Shown here: piece by piece, positions 1-8,561 of the stretch
Numbering within the stretch: position 1 is the stretch's first letter
How the letters are laid out: the number at the start of each line of letters is the position of its first letter
Assembly: GCF_009873495.1 (NCBI RefSeq)
Contig: NZ_CP046703.1
Span: forward strand, 6,724,501 to 6,788,500
DNA from: Nostoc sp. ATCC 53789
GTDB lineage: Bacteria; Cyanobacteriota; Cyanobacteriia; Cyanobacteriales; Nostocaceae
Length of the DNA stretch: 64,000 bases
Reading direction: 5' to 3'
Program-made: the position numbers and the translations under genes
The notes under the pieces: model-generated
What the model was told of the DNA's origin: nothing
Database searches by the model: none
What the model saw: the letters and a program-made list of their open reading frames with translations, nothing else

Positions 1-324
1 CTGCTCCGAAGAAAGACTCAAAATAAAATCACAAAAGCCATTTAATCCTCGTTGACTATCAACAGTAAAATCTACTCCCGAAAAAAAGCTGATTTCATAA
101 TTAAATTTGCGTCTAATTTCTAATAAAATTGGACTTATTATCATTTCACTACGAGCCTTTTCAGAACTTATCGCTACTGCTAAATCAACATTCTCCTTAA
201 GAATAGTAGATAATAAATCACTACAGTCTTGCTCCTGGACATTTGCGAATAGTCCAGATGATTCCTGGATCACTAACCCAAAAGACTCAATAACTTCAAT
301 AAGTTTAAAATCACTATAAGCCAT
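1..324 (-). CDS. Hypothetical protein, nuclease-like, C-terminus cut by window edge
   Basis: The reading frame starts at ATG 322-324 (complement), after a good AAGGAG ribosome site, and is open for 108 codons to the left edge, so only the N-terminal part is present. It resembles a cyanobacterial family of short cytosolic hypotheticals with a segment of the type ISPILLEIRRK...FFSGVDFTVD...GLNGFCDFILS, which I associate with PD-(D/E)XK-like nuclease folds. No catalytic core can be confirmed in the visible part. It lies 43 bp downstream of the Uma2 gene on the same strand, so the two may be co-transcribed. The frame and start are clear; the function is only a resemblance. Confidence 0.7.
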   Translation of the reverse strand, partial: MAYSDFKLIEVIESFGLVIQESSGLFANVQEQDCSDLLSTILKENVDLAVAISSEKARSEMIISPILLEIRRKFNYEISFFSGVDFTVDSQRGLNGFCDFILSLSSEQ

Positions 325-367
325 AAAACTTACTCCTTTGTCTTATGACTGAATACTATAACAAATT

Positions 368-955
368 TTAAAAATTAAGCTTTGGCGGAAACACCTTAGC
401 TAAATCAAGAGACAAATCAGGAAAGCAGGGAAAACTTATTACCTCATTTGACAATAAAATTCGCTTATTTGAATAGCCATATCTGCCTTGATTATCCTGA
501 TATGGTTCACTGTAAGCTTCCAAATAATTATCGAATAAATTGAATATCCAATAATCAGTAATACCCGCTTTAGCATAGAGAGGTATTTTCACATCTTGAT
601 CATAAGCTAAAGAAGAATCGGAAACTTCCATCACCAATAACACATCAGCCGCTTTAGGGTGAGCCGAGAGATAATTATCATCTCGGTTTTGAACAATCGC
701 AAAATCTGGTTCAGGTTCGCTGTTAGGTGGTAAAGTAATTGGTGCATGAGATTGTAAAGTAGCCTTGTCTCCTATTATTTTGGGGAGTTCCTTCCACAGT
801 TTTCTTAAACAAGTTTCATGGGCTTTACCTTTAGATGCCATTTCAATAATTTCCCCGTTGATTAATTCAATGTGGTCATCTTCATGGAAAAAGCCCAATT
901 CTCCAAGTCTGTGGTATTCATCCAGCGTGAAGCGTTTAGCCTGAGCAATACTCAT
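368..955 (-). CDS. Uma2 family endonuclease (DUF820)
   Basis: This 195-residue protein has the layout of the Uma2/DUF820 family, a PD-(D/E)XK-type fold greatly expanded in cyanobacteria. Visible motifs are the N-terminal FTLDEYHRLGELG helix, NGEIIEM (residues 33-39), PEPDFAIV with Asp84, LLVMEVSDSSLAYD with Glu110, and PLYAKAGITDYWIFNL (residues 125-140). The Asp84/Glu110 pair matches the expected metal-binding core. Biological targets of this family are largely unknown. It may form a two-gene unit with the truncated gene to its left. The family call is firm; nuclease activity is inferred from the fold. Confidence 0.88.
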   Translation of the reverse strand: MSIAQAKRFTLDEYHRLGELGFFHEDDHIELINGEIIEMASKGKAHETCLRKLWKELPKIIGDKATLQSHAPITLPPNSEPEPDFAIVQNRDDNYLSAHPKAADVLLVMEVSDSSLAYDQDVKIPLYAKAGITDYWIFNLFDNYLEAYSEPYQDNQGRYGYSNKRILLSNEVISFPCFPDLSLDLAKVFPPKLNF

Positions 956-1048
956 AAACTTACCTTTCTATCATTGCGATCGCACTTATATTCTAAATGT
1001 GCCAGAAATTGGTATGCTAAAGGCCGAGACTCGCTATGAAAGCAAACA

Positions 1049-3085
1049 ATGCCTGCGCCTACTATCAACCCCACCATCACTGCCTTTCCCTTGACAGCCG
1101 TAGTCGGTCAAGAAGCAATTAAATTAGCCTTGCTGTTAGCAGCCGTTGATCCTGGTTTGGGAGGAGTAGCGATCGCAGGTCGTCGTGGTACGGCAAAATC
1201 TGTAATGGCTCGTGCTATCCACGCTCTCCTACCGCCGATTGAAGTTGTCAAAGGTTCAATCAGTAATTGTGACCCCAATCACCCAGAGGAATGGGACGAT
1301 CAACTTTTGGCGGAGTACGCAGACAAAGACATTCAAGATGTTCCCGTCGAAATTATCCCCGCGCCTTTTTTACAAATTCCTCTAGGTATCACAGAAGACC
1401 GACTCCTCGGTTCAGTAGATGTGGAAAAGTCGGTAAAACAAGGTGATACCATTTTTCAGCCTGGATTACTTGCTACAGCAAACCGGGGTGTACTGTACGT
1501 AGACGAAATTAATTTATTAGATGACCAAATATCAAATCAGCTTCTAACAGTATTATCTGATGGACGCAACCAGATAGAACGGGAAGGGATTAGTTTTCAG
1601 CATCCGTGCAAATCCCTATTTATTGCCACCTACAACCCAGAAGAAGGTGGATTACGGGAGCATTTATTAGATAGAATTGCGATCGCACTCTCTGCTGACG
1701 GTGTACTCGGCTTAGACCAAAGAGTAGAAGCAGTTGAACAAGCGATCGCTTATTCTAAATCTCCCCAAGACTTTCTCAAACAGTACAACGAAGATTTAGA
1801 CTCCCTCAAAACCCAAATCATCTTGGCGCGGGAATGGTTGAAAGAAGTAATCATCACCCACGAACAAATTGCCTACTTAGTGGATGAGGCAATTCGCGGC
1901 GGAGTTCAGGGACATCGCGCCGAGTTATTCGCCACACGAGTTGCCAAAGCTGCTGCGGCTTTGGAGGGACGAACAACAGTTAATGCCGAAGATTTGCGCC
2001 GTGCTGTAGAACTGGTGATTGTACCACGCGCCACAGTTGTGCAGACACCACCACCCGATCAAGCACCACCTCCGCCTCCACCGCCGCCGCAACAAAATCA
2101 AGAAGAACCCCAGGACGAATCTGAAGACGAAGAACAAGACGAACAGGAAGAAAAAGAAGAAAATCAAGAGCAAGAACCCCCTAGCATCCCGGAAGAATTT
2201 ATCTTTGATCCAGAAGGGGTAATCCTTGATGACAACGTGCTTTACTTTACTCAAATGGCGAAGCGGCAAGGTAAATCTGGTAGTCGCAGTGTCATCTTTT
2301 CCGATGACAGGGGACGCTACATTAAGCCGATGTTGCCCAAGGGAAAAGCGCGACGTATTGCAGTAGATGCTACCCTCAGAGCAGCTGCTCCTTATCAAAA
2401 AGCACGCAGAGAAAGACAACCAGATAGAAAAGTTATTGTCGAACAGGCTGATATTCGCTCGAAACGCCTGGTACGCAAAGCCGGGGCGTTGGTAGTATTT
2501 GTGGTAGATGCTTCTGGCTCAATGGCTCTGAATCGAATGCAATCGGCTAAAGGTGCAGTGATGCAATTGTTAACAGAAGCTTATCAAAACCGTGATCAAA
2601 TAGCATTAATTCCTTTCCGGGGAGAACAGGCAGAGGTATTATTGCCTCCAACACGTTCTATTGCTTTGGCGCGTAACCGTTTGGAAAGGTTGCCCTGTGG
2701 TGGGGGTTCGCCCTTAGCGCATGGTTTAACTCAAGCTGTGCGCGTTGGCCTAAATGCCCAGATGAGTGGAGATATTGGGCAAGTTGTCCTTGTAGCAATC
2801 ACCGATGGGCGGGGTAATATTCCCTTAGCGCGTTCTTTAGGTGAACAGCTTGAACCAGGAGAAAAGCCAGATATCAAAGGAGAATTATTAGAAATTGCTG
2901 CTAGAATTCGTGCTTTGGGGATGCAACTATTAGTAATTGATACGGAAAGTAAATTTGTGTCTACTGGCTTTGCTAAAGAATTATCGCAAACAGCAGGCGG
3001 TAAATATTATCATTTGCCAAAAGCGACAGATCAAGCTATTGCTGCTATGACCAAAGGTGCGATCGCTGATTTAAAATCTAGATAA
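1049..3085 (+). CDS. chlD: Magnesium chelatase subunit D
   Basis: ChlD is the 678-residue regulatory subunit of Mg-chelatase. With ChlI and ChlH it inserts Mg2+ into protoporphyrin IX at the first committed step of chlorophyll synthesis. An N-terminal AAA+ domain (about 1-330) carries a Walker A-like AGRRGTAKS (residues 43-51). Next come a proline run and a strongly acidic linker (about 335-385), then a C-terminal von Willebrand A domain whose MIDAS motif VVDASGSMA lies near residue 487. This three-part order and the length are diagnostic for ChlD. ATG 1049 gives the conserved N-terminus; an ATG 14 bp upstream is in another frame. It converges on the sigma factor gene. Confidence 0.97.
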   Translation: MPAPTINPTITAFPLTAVVGQEAIKLALLLAAVDPGLGGVAIAGRRGTAKSVMARAIHALLPPIEVVKGSISNCDPNHPEEWDDQLLAEYADKDIQDVPVEIIPAPFLQIPLGITEDRLLGSVDVEKSVKQGDTIFQPGLLATANRGVLYVDEINLLDDQISNQLLTVLSDGRNQIEREGISFQHPCKSLFIATYNPEEGGLREHLLDRIAIALSADGVLGLDQRVEAVEQAIAYSKSPQDFLKQYNEDLDSLKTQIILAREWLKEVIITHEQIAYLVDEAIRGGVQGHRAELFATRVAKAAAALEGRTTVNAEDLRRAVELVIVPRATVVQTPPPDQAPPPPPPPPQQNQEEPQDESEDEEQDEQEEKEENQEQEPPSIPEEFIFDPEGVILDDNVLYFTQMAKRQGKSGSRSVIFSDDRGRYIKPMLPKGKARRIAVDATLRAAAPYQKARRERQPDRKVIVEQADIRSKRLVRKAGALVVFVVDASGSMALNRMQSAKGAVMQLLTEAYQNRDQIALIPFRGEQAEVLLPPTRSIALARNRLERLPCGGGSPLAHGLTQAVRVGLNAQMSGDIGQVVLVAITDGRGNIPLARSLGEQLEPGEKPDIKGELLEIAARIRALGMQLLVIDTESKFVSTGFAKELSQTAGGKYYHLPKATDQAIAAMTKGAIADLKSR

Positions 3086-3103
3086 TTTGTCATTTGTCAT
3101 TTA

Positions 3104-3143
3104 TCATTAGTCAGTTGCTTTTCTACTAACCACTGACTAATGA
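3104..3143. terminator. Hairpin between convergent chlD and sigma factor genes
   Basis: A perfect 12-bp inverted repeat, TCATTAGTCAGT (3104-3115) and ACTGACTAATGA (3132-3143), with a 16-nt loop. It fills the short gap between the two convergent stop codons. It is built from the TTAGTCA short tandem repeat type found elsewhere in the window. It could act as a bidirectional terminator; T-rich flanks are modest. Confidence 0.5.
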
Positions 3144-3935
3144 CTACGAGCCAGTGGGCATTACCTGTGGTTGCAAATAACAAATCAAATCCTGGATTCC
3201 CTTTTGCAGATAGCGTGTTACCGTCATTGGACTAGTGCCAATATTTTTAGCGGCATCTTTGCGAGAAAGTTCCTTCAAAAATACCATTTCGACTGCCATA
3301 CGGGGCTTTTCTTCCAACATATTGATTGCACCTTGCAGTTGTTGGCGTTCTTCTTCTTGTTGTAAAAGAACATGAGAACGAGGACAAGGAAGTGCTTCAC
3401 CCAAGGTTATTTGGCAATCAACATAGTTAACTGCGGTTGCATCTAAACTTAAAGGCATCCGATTTTGAGCAGCTAACTTGGTTTCTTGCCATTCTTGTAC
3501 AGATACCCGAAGTTCGTTGGCAATTTCAGCATCTTTAGGCTGGCGACCTAAAGACATTGCTAAGTCCTTGCGAATCTTTTGTCCTTCATTGTATAATTCT
3601 TGCCAACGACGAGGAATTTTTAATAAAGTACTGCGATCGCGCAAAAAGTGCAGCATCTCTCCACGAATATATGGCACTGCAAAGGAACTAAAAGCATATC
3701 CTTGGCTAGGATCGAAACGCTCAATAGCCCTAATCAAACCAAAATACCCAATTTGTTCTAAATCTTCATAAGGTTCATTACATTGATGGCTGAATTTATG
3801 AGCCATCTTCCGTACTAAGCCAGTATGTAACTGTACAAGTTTATTACGAAGTTTAATAGAAGGATTCTGGTGGTACAAGTGTAATAATTCTATACCATCA
3901 GTTCGTAAAGAGGACTCACTTGTTGCCATATACAT
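3144..3935 (-). CDS. Group 3 RNA polymerase sigma factor (SigF/SigB/SigG-type)
   Basis: This 263-residue alternative sigma factor lacks region 1. Region 2 covers about residues 30-105, with GLVRKMAHKFSHQ, YEDLEQIGYFGLIRAIERFD and AFSSFAVPYIRGEMLHFLRD. A region 3 follows, then a region 4 helix-turn-helix at the C-terminus (LSRKDAAKNIGTSPMTVTRYL). Group 3 factors of this kind direct stress, motility or desiccation regulons in cyanobacteria. The sequence is clearly in the SigF-like branch, but I cannot tell SigF from SigJ or SigG, so no symbol is given. Start could be ATG 3935 or the ATG two codons later. Confidence 0.9.
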   Translation of the reverse strand: MYMATSESSLRTDGIELLHLYHQNPSIKLRNKLVQLHTGLVRKMAHKFSHQCNEPYEDLEQIGYFGLIRAIERFDPSQGYAFSSFAVPYIRGEMLHFLRDRSTLLKIPRRWQELYNEGQKIRKDLAMSLGRQPKDAEIANELRVSVQEWQETKLAAQNRMPLSLDATAVNYVDCQITLGEALPCPRSHVLLQQEEERQQLQGAINMLEEKPRMAVEMVFLKELSRKDAAKNIGTSPMTVTRYLQKGIQDLICYLQPQVMPTGS

Positions 3936-4255
3936 TCCTTTGTTGAAACTCCTATTCCTCAGAAAATGGAGTTGCGTATATTTTCTTCTAAGCTGTTATT
4001 ATTTTGCTTAGTCAGGGAAGAATAAGCTATCGTCGTTTCACTGAACTTATGAGGGGTCTAACTCTATAATTCAGTATTTGTACGCATGATTTTCATAACC
4101 TTTCTGTTGCAGGTTATTTTTGTTTTTCACATAAAAATTTCAACATTGGATAATGTTTTTTGTTTAGTCGTCTCTTCCCCTTTCTGGTTGCTGGCCCAAA
4201 ATCTTGGTAAGAATAGGAATAGGCAGAACGTTTTCCTAAAAAACAGTTTTTCAAT
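3936..4255. other. Intergenic region between divergent sigma factor and BI-1 genes
   Basis: About 320 bp between two divergent starts, so it should hold both promoters. It is AT-rich. I see no convincing operator, repeat or small gene in it. Confidence 0.4.
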
Positions 4256-4984
4256 ATGAGCAATACCAGTAATTTTCGTGAAGCTATGCGTGAGGCTAAA
4301 TCTCACGCCCTCGTTGGCCCAAACGTGATTGCCAACGCCCTCCCCTACGTCGGTGGTGGATTGGTGCTAACGGCATTAGGAACCTACGGTGGTTTGGGAG
4401 TTATCCGTACTAACCCCGGAATATTCTTTCCCACCTTTATTGGTGCGGTGATTTTGGAGTTAATTTTGTTCTTTGTTGCCCAAAATGTTGCCCAAAAAGG
4501 TAACAAGGGTCTTGCGTTACCCCTGTTGGCAACCTACAGCCTGTTGTCTGGATATACTCTCAGTGGCTTGGTATTTGTCGCTTTGAGATCCCAAGGTGTT
4601 GGCATTCAAGGCATTGGTTTAGCTGCCCTTGGTTGTGGCGTTACTTTTATTTTCGCCCGTCAAATAGGTTCAAATCTTTCTGAACAAGATGGGATGGCTT
4701 TGACGAAAACCATCAATCTTGGCGTTATCGCCTTGGTGGTTGTGTGCCTTGCCCAATTTGGATTTGCCATGTTTGGTGTTTACACGCCAAATTGGTTAGA
4801 AATTGCCATCTCCGGTTTAGGAGTATTTCTATTTGTTGGGGTTTCTGTTGTCGATTTCTACATTTTGCCCCGCACTTACAGCGATGACCAATATCTACCT
4901 GCTGCTTTGTCGATGTACCTTACTTATATCAACTTGTTTGTCTTTATCTTGCGGTTGCTAATTGCCATCAATGGCCGCGATTAA
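4256..4984 (+). CDS. Bax inhibitor-1 / YccA family membrane protein
   Basis: A 242-residue integral membrane protein with about seven hydrophobic helices, matching the BI-1 (TMBIM/UPF0005) family. The soluble N-terminus is short; helices alternate with small loops, and the last helix (YLTYINLFVFILRLLIAI) is followed by a short charged tail. Family members are pH-sensitive Ca2+ leak channels or membrane stress proteins; the bacterial role is poorly defined. It is followed by a strong intrinsic terminator, so it is probably a single-gene unit. Confidence 0.88.
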   Translation: MSNTSNFREAMREAKSHALVGPNVIANALPYVGGGLVLTALGTYGGLGVIRTNPGIFFPTFIGAVILELILFFVAQNVAQKGNKGLALPLLATYSLLSGYTLSGLVFVALRSQGVGIQGIGLAALGCGVTFIFARQIGSNLSEQDGMALTKTINLGVIALVVVCLAQFGFAMFGVYTPNWLEIAISGLGVFLFVGVSVVDFYILPRTYSDDQYLPAALSMYLTYINLFVFILRLLIAINGRD

Positions 4985-5023
4985 TTGCCTATAGGCAATA
5001 ACAAAAGTAAAGTTTTATAAAGT

Positions 5024-5062
5024 AAAACCGTGGTTAAATTTTTCGCAGCCACGGTTTTTTTT
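5024..5062 (+). terminator. Intrinsic terminator after the BI-1 gene
   Basis: AAAACCGTGG (5024-5033) pairs with CCACGGTTTT (5049-5058) around a 15-nt loop, and an uninterrupted T-run follows on the plus strand. This is a textbook rho-independent terminator, and it separates the BI-1 gene from the prfB-like cluster. Confidence 0.85.
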
Positions 5063-5116
5063 ATCCGTTTAACAGTAATATATGTAGACTAAGTTAAGCC
5101 TCAAGTGAGCAAAACT

Positions 5117-5546
5117 ATGCTTGAACTCTTAAATATCAAAATTGAAGTAGAAAAGTTGTCTAATATCTTGGGTAAGGCTGAGGACTGTCTTTGACCTCCA
5201 ATATTTGACTGCAAGAATTCAATACTTACATCAAGTAATTGCTCAACCAGATTTTTGGAATAATCCAACCCGTGCTTATGAAGTACTTCAAGAAATTGAA
5301 TACTCCATATTCTACAAGCATCAGGAATATCAGCGCTGGTGTTCGATTCTAGAAGATATCAAGGCTGCGTTGGAATTGTTGGAATTATCAGCTGATGATG
5401 AATTGTTGCTAGAGGCGCAAACCAACCTTACCCAACTCCAGCAAGAACTCGAAACAGTAGAAATACAACAATTGATGTCCGACCCCTGCGACCAAAAAGG
5501 TGCATTATACAAGTGGTGCAGAGAGAAATTGCCCAACTACAGCTAA
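5117..5546 (+). CDS. Miniature RF2 N-terminal-domain protein with +1 frameshift site (prfB partial paralog)
   Basis: ATG 5117 opens a 25-codon frame ending CTT TGA C at 5189-5195. A +1 shift there joins it to an open frame ending at TAA 5544-5546, giving about 142 residues. The product aligns throughout with domain 1 of the RF2 encoded just downstream: LTARIQYLHQVIAQPDFWNN versus LTAKIQDLEKISAQPEFWGD, and ELLELSADDELLLEAQTNLT versus ELLELETDEALLQEAESTIT. Similarity ends where domain 2 should begin (MSDPCDQKGAL versus LSGPYDAEGAV). It lacks the SPF and GGQ motifs, so it cannot be a release factor alone. The two copies differ greatly, yet both frames and the UGA site remain intact, which suggests constraint. 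A slowly decaying pseudogene is the alternative. Confidence 0.65.
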
Positions 5547-5571
5547 AATTATATAGATACAAGTAGAATAA

Positions 5572-5599
5572 AGAGCGATTTCTCAATCCAAAGCGCTCT
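5572..5599 (+). promoter_or_regulatory. Small hairpin just upstream of prfB
   Basis: AGAGCG (5572-5577) can pair with CGCTCT (5594-5599) in the 75-bp gap between the mini-RF2 frame and the prfB ATG. There is no T-run, so it is not an obvious terminator. It might mark a leader or processing site, but a six-base stem can arise by chance. Confidence 0.25.
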
Positions 5600-5621
5600 A
5601 TCTATCATTACAGCAAGCATT

Positions 5622-6744
5622 ATGGATGTCTTAGAACTCAAACGCGAAATCGAAACGTTGTCTGGCCGCCTGGGTAAAACCCAGGACTATCTTTGACGTA
5701 CCTGCACTGACAGCCAAAATTCAAGACCTCGAAAAAATATCCGCTCAACCAGAATTTTGGGGTGATCAAACCGAAGCCCAAGAAACCCTACAAGAACTCA
5801 CCGAACTGAAAGCCCACATCGAGCAATACGATCGCTGGCACGCCAATCTGGAAGATACTAGGGCAGTTGTTGAATTGTTGGAGTTAGAAACCGATGAGGC
5901 ACTACTCCAAGAAGCGGAATCTACCATCACTAAACTGAATCGTGACCTGGATCAGTGGGAGTTACAACAGTTACTTTCTGGCCCCTATGATGCGGAAGGT
6001 GCTGTACTGACGATTAGTGCTGGTGCTGGTGGCACAGATGCTCAAGACTGGGCATTTATGCTGATGCGAATGTACACCCGTTGGGGCGAAGCTCACGGCT
6101 ATAAGGTAACTTTAGCTGAAGAGTCGGAGGGTGATGAAGCCGGAATTAAATCGGCAACTCTAGAAATTACCGGTCGCTATGCTTATGGTTACTTGCGATC
6201 GGAAATGGGTACACATCGCTTAGTGCGGATTTCTCCTTTTAATGCCAACGGTAAGCGACAAACCAGTTTTGCAGGGGTGGAAGTGATGCCACAGATTGAT
6301 AACTCTGTGCAATTAGACATTCCAGATAAGGATTTGGAAATCACCACAACTCGTTCTGGTGGTAAAGGTGGGCAAAACGTCAACAAAGTAGAAACTGCGG
6401 TGCGGATAGTTCACCTTCCTACTGGTCTTGCCGTGCGCTGTACAGAAGAGCGATCGCAGTTGCAAAATAAAGAGAAAGCCCTAAATCGCCTCAAAGCAAA
6501 GCTTTTGGTCATCGCCAAAGAGCAACGCGCCCAAGAAATTGCCGAAATTCGTGGCGATATGGTAGAGGCTTCCTGGGGAAACCAAATCCGTAATTATGTA
6601 TTTCACCCTTACCAAATGGTGAAAGACTTACGTACAAATACAGAAACAACGGCGATTGGCGATGTGATGAATGGCGAACTTGATCCATTCATTCAAGCTT
6701 ATCTGCGCCAAGAAAACAAATTAGTAGAAAACCCTGACTCATAA
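5622..6744 (+). CDS. prfB: Peptide chain release factor 2, with programmed +1 frameshift
   Basis: RF2 releases polypeptides at UGA and UAA codons. ATG 5622 starts 24 codons ending in CTT followed by in-frame TGA 5694-5696. Slipping +1 at CTTTGAC gives GAC (from 5695), and the frame runs to TAA 6742-6744, for 373 residues. An AGGA element sits just upstream, and TATCTTTGAC is identical to the bacterial autoregulatory site. Domain 1 is helical; SPF (residues 204-206) reads the stop codon; GGQ (residues 249-251, in RSGGKGGQNVNK) drives hydrolysis. Codes for the joined parts 5622-5693 and 5695-6744. Regulation: low RF2 favours shifting and so raises RF2. Confidence 0.96.
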
Positions 6745-6759
6745 TTTGGGATTATTTGC

Positions 6760-6807
6760 AAGTGCTAAGTAATGATTTTTTAACATTACTTAGCACTTTT
6801 GATTTTT
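6760..6807 (+). terminator. Intrinsic terminator after prfB
   Basis: AAGTGCTAAGTAATG (6760-6774) pairs with CATTACTTAGCACTT (6784-6798) across a 9-nt loop, and T-rich sequence follows (TTGATTTTT). The 15-bp perfect stem supports termination of prfB before the small DUF3285 gene. Confidence 0.75.
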
Positions 6808-6919
6808 GAGGATTTTAGATTGGCGCGTTTTGAGAGAAATTTCTGAGTAATATGCAAGCGATCGCCATTCTATCCCAGACCACTGTTACAGTTATAAAAG
6901 AGTCTGTAGACAAATAACT

Positions 6920-7075
6920 ATGAGCAACTCTCCTTCAACAGAACCTCAACCTAGCTACGTAAAACTCGCCATGCGAAACATGGTGCGGAAGGGTGCAACT
7001 TCCCTAAAGCATTTTGCGTTGACAGCCGTAGGGCTTTTAGCTCTCCTTGTTGGTCTTGCTTACTTAACTCACTAA
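6920..7075 (+). CDS. Small DUF3285-type membrane protein (51 aa)
   Basis: ATG 6920 begins a 51-residue protein. A polar N-terminus (SYVKLAMRNMVRKGATSLKH) is followed by one transmembrane helix (ALTAVGLLALLVGLAYL) and the end THstop. I recognise it as the cyanobacterial DUF3285 family, which typically sits between prfB and ybeY, as here. The basic N-terminus followed by one helix suggests a single-pass membrane peptide. Function is unknown. Confidence 0.85.
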   Translation: MSNSPSTEPQPSYVKLAMRNMVRKGATSLKHFALTAVGLLALLVGLAYLTH

Positions 7076-7078
7076 GCT

Positions 7079-7108
7079 AGTCATTAGTCATTAGTCATTA
7101 GTCATTAA
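7079..7108. repeat. Short tandem repeat (TTAGTCA)n
   Basis: About four consecutive copies of the heptamer TTAGTCA/CATTAGT between the DUF3285 gene and ybeY. This matches the short tandemly repeated sequences (STRRs) of heterocystous cyanobacteria. Related copies occur near 3100 and 38280. Confidence 0.85.
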
Positions 7109-7184
7109 TTATATTTAAAAGGACAGATGACCAATGACAAAGGACAAAGGACAGTCAACCCTAAACCTCAGATAAGGAGACTAT

Positions 7185-7718
7185 GTGCCCCTGAGCGTTG
7201 AACTATATGTGGAGGATTCTTTTTACGATTTGTCCCCGACAACATCTGTAAAAATTGCTGACACTGATACTCGAATTCCTCCTGAAACTTGGGAAAATTG
7301 GTTTAATCAGTGGTTGGAAATACTTCAACCTCAAATTCCGCCAGCACCAAGTTATGAAATTGGGCTGCGTTTGACAGATGACTCGCAAATTCAAGAACTG
7401 AATGCTCAGTATCGTCAACAAGATAAGCCTACAGACGTTTTAGCTTTTGCTGCTTTAGAAGTGGATTTTCCGCAAAGCAAAGAAATGCTTGCATCTGTAC
7501 CATTATACTTAGGTGATATTATCGTGTCTGTAGATACAGCACAGCGTCAAGCTAACCAGCAGGAACATAGCTTACCAACTGAACTAGCTTGGTTAGCATC
7601 TCACGGTTTATTACACCTGTTGGGCTGGGATCATCCTGATGAAGAAAGTTTGGGGCGAATGTTAAAACAGCAAGTAAGATTGCTGAACGCAATAGGTATT
7701 GCTATTGACATGGAATAG
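7185..7718 (+). CDS. ybeY: Endoribonuclease YbeY
   Basis: YbeY is a zinc-dependent RNase needed for 16S rRNA 3'-end maturation and 70S quality control. This 177-residue protein has the signature HGLLHLLGWDH, giving zinc ligands His140, His144 and His150. The family N-terminal block is also present (LRLTDDSQIQELNAQYR, KPTDVLAFAAL). The start is GTG 7185, preceded by AAGGAGA at 7174-7180; an ATG two bases earlier hits a stop after three codons. It leads a plus-strand run with dgkA, as is common in bacteria. Confidence 0.96.
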   Translation: MPLSVELYVEDSFYDLSPTTSVKIADTDTRIPPETWENWFNQWLEILQPQIPPAPSYEIGLRLTDDSQIQELNAQYRQQDKPTDVLAFAALEVDFPQSKEMLASVPLYLGDIIVSVDTAQRQANQQEHSLPTELAWLASHGLLHLLGWDHPDEESLGRMLKQQVRLLNAIGIAIDME

Positions 7719-7869
7719 CAGTAGTTATGTGTTCTTAATGTTAATTTTGGGTAATACTTTTATAATACTTCTGTGCAAATTTGCTTAAAGATTGCCTCAA
7801 AGTTAATTCTGCCATTAAGATCGGCGAATATTCCCACTGTAGCAACTCTATTTTTGTATTTTTAAGTCT

Positions 7870-8325
7870 ATGTCCCCAAAAATTTCTTCATCACCAACGC
7901 CTACCTCGTTACAAACACTGGTGTCTAACGAACGGGAATTTTCCTGGAAAGTAGCCTCTAATTTATTTGTTAGTTTTAAATATGCCTGGGCTGGAATCAG
8001 CTATAGTTTTCAAACTCAACGTAATTTTCGCATCCACGTAAGCGTTTGTGCTTTAGCGATCGGTTTAAGCGTATTTTTGCACCTGCAAGCTGTAGAAATA
8101 GCGGTAATTGGTATAACTAGTGGTTTAGTTTTGGCATTAGAGTTACTAAATACAGCGATCGAGTCTCTTGTGGACTTAACCGTTAAGCAGACATATCATG
8201 AATTGGCAAAAATCGCTAAAGATTGTGCAGCTGGTGCAGTTCTTGTCTCTGCTTTGGTAGCGGTGCTGGTAGCTGGTACGCTATTGCTCCCTCCTCTGGT
8301 AAGGTTAATTATATCCGCTTTGTAA
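7870..8325 (+). CDS. dgkA: Diacylglycerol kinase / undecaprenol kinase family (DgkA)
   Basis: A small membrane kinase that phosphorylates diacylglycerol or undecaprenol. The 151-residue protein has a polar extension of about 40 residues, then NFRIHVSVCALAIGLSVFL. The catalytic signature is ALELLNTAIESLVDLT, followed by KIAKDCAAGAVLVSALVAVLVAG. Three transmembrane helices are evident. The N-terminal extension is longer than in the E. coli enzyme but usual for the Gram-positive/cyanobacterial type. It lies between ybeY and trpG on the same strand. Substrate (lipid versus undecaprenol) cannot be decided from sequence alone. Confidence 0.92.
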   Translation: MSPKISSSPTPTSLQTLVSNEREFSWKVASNLFVSFKYAWAGISYSFQTQRNFRIHVSVCALAIGLSVFLHLQAVEIAVIGITSGLVLALELLNTAIESLVDLTVKQTYHELAKIAKDCAAGAVLVSALVAVLVAGTLLLPPLVRLIISAL

Positions 8326-8438
8326 ATATGATTTGCGTAGGCGTAGCCCAACCCAGGGATCGCCAAGTGACTTGGTAAGAGGATCGCACTCTACCCAATT
8401 CACTGTAGAGAAGACATTTTAATAAATTAAAAATTTAA

Positions 8439-8467
8439 GAAGTGGCTTGTTATAAAGTAGCCGCTTC
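8439..8467 (+). terminator. Possible terminator hairpin after dgkA
   Basis: GAAGTGGCT (8439-8447) pairs with AGCCGCTTC (8459-8467), allowing one G-T pair, around an 11-nt loop. A short AT-rich stretch follows but no clean T-run. It could end the ybeY-dgkA transcript ahead of trpG. Just upstream (about 8333-8350) is a piece of the GCGTAGGCGTAGCCC interspersed repeat. Confidence 0.45.
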
Positions 8468-8561
8468 ATATTTATGTGTCTACGTTAGCGTTATTTTTAT
8501 ATCTAGCGAACAATATAGTATCAGTAATCTGATGAGAGCTAAAAACCAGGAGTGATGAGCT

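Noticed and set aside
107..319. 70-codon plus-strand frame at the left end
   Set aside because: Antisense to the truncated minus-strand gene, which has a proper ribosome site and recognisable sequence.
5875..6744. prfB starting at TTG 5875
   Set aside because: This would remove most of domain 1; the frameshift-joined version from ATG 5622 restores the complete RF2.
7079..7108. CRISPR-like or att repeat
   Set aside because: The 7-bp units are too short and directly tandem; they fit STRRs of heterocystous cyanobacteria.
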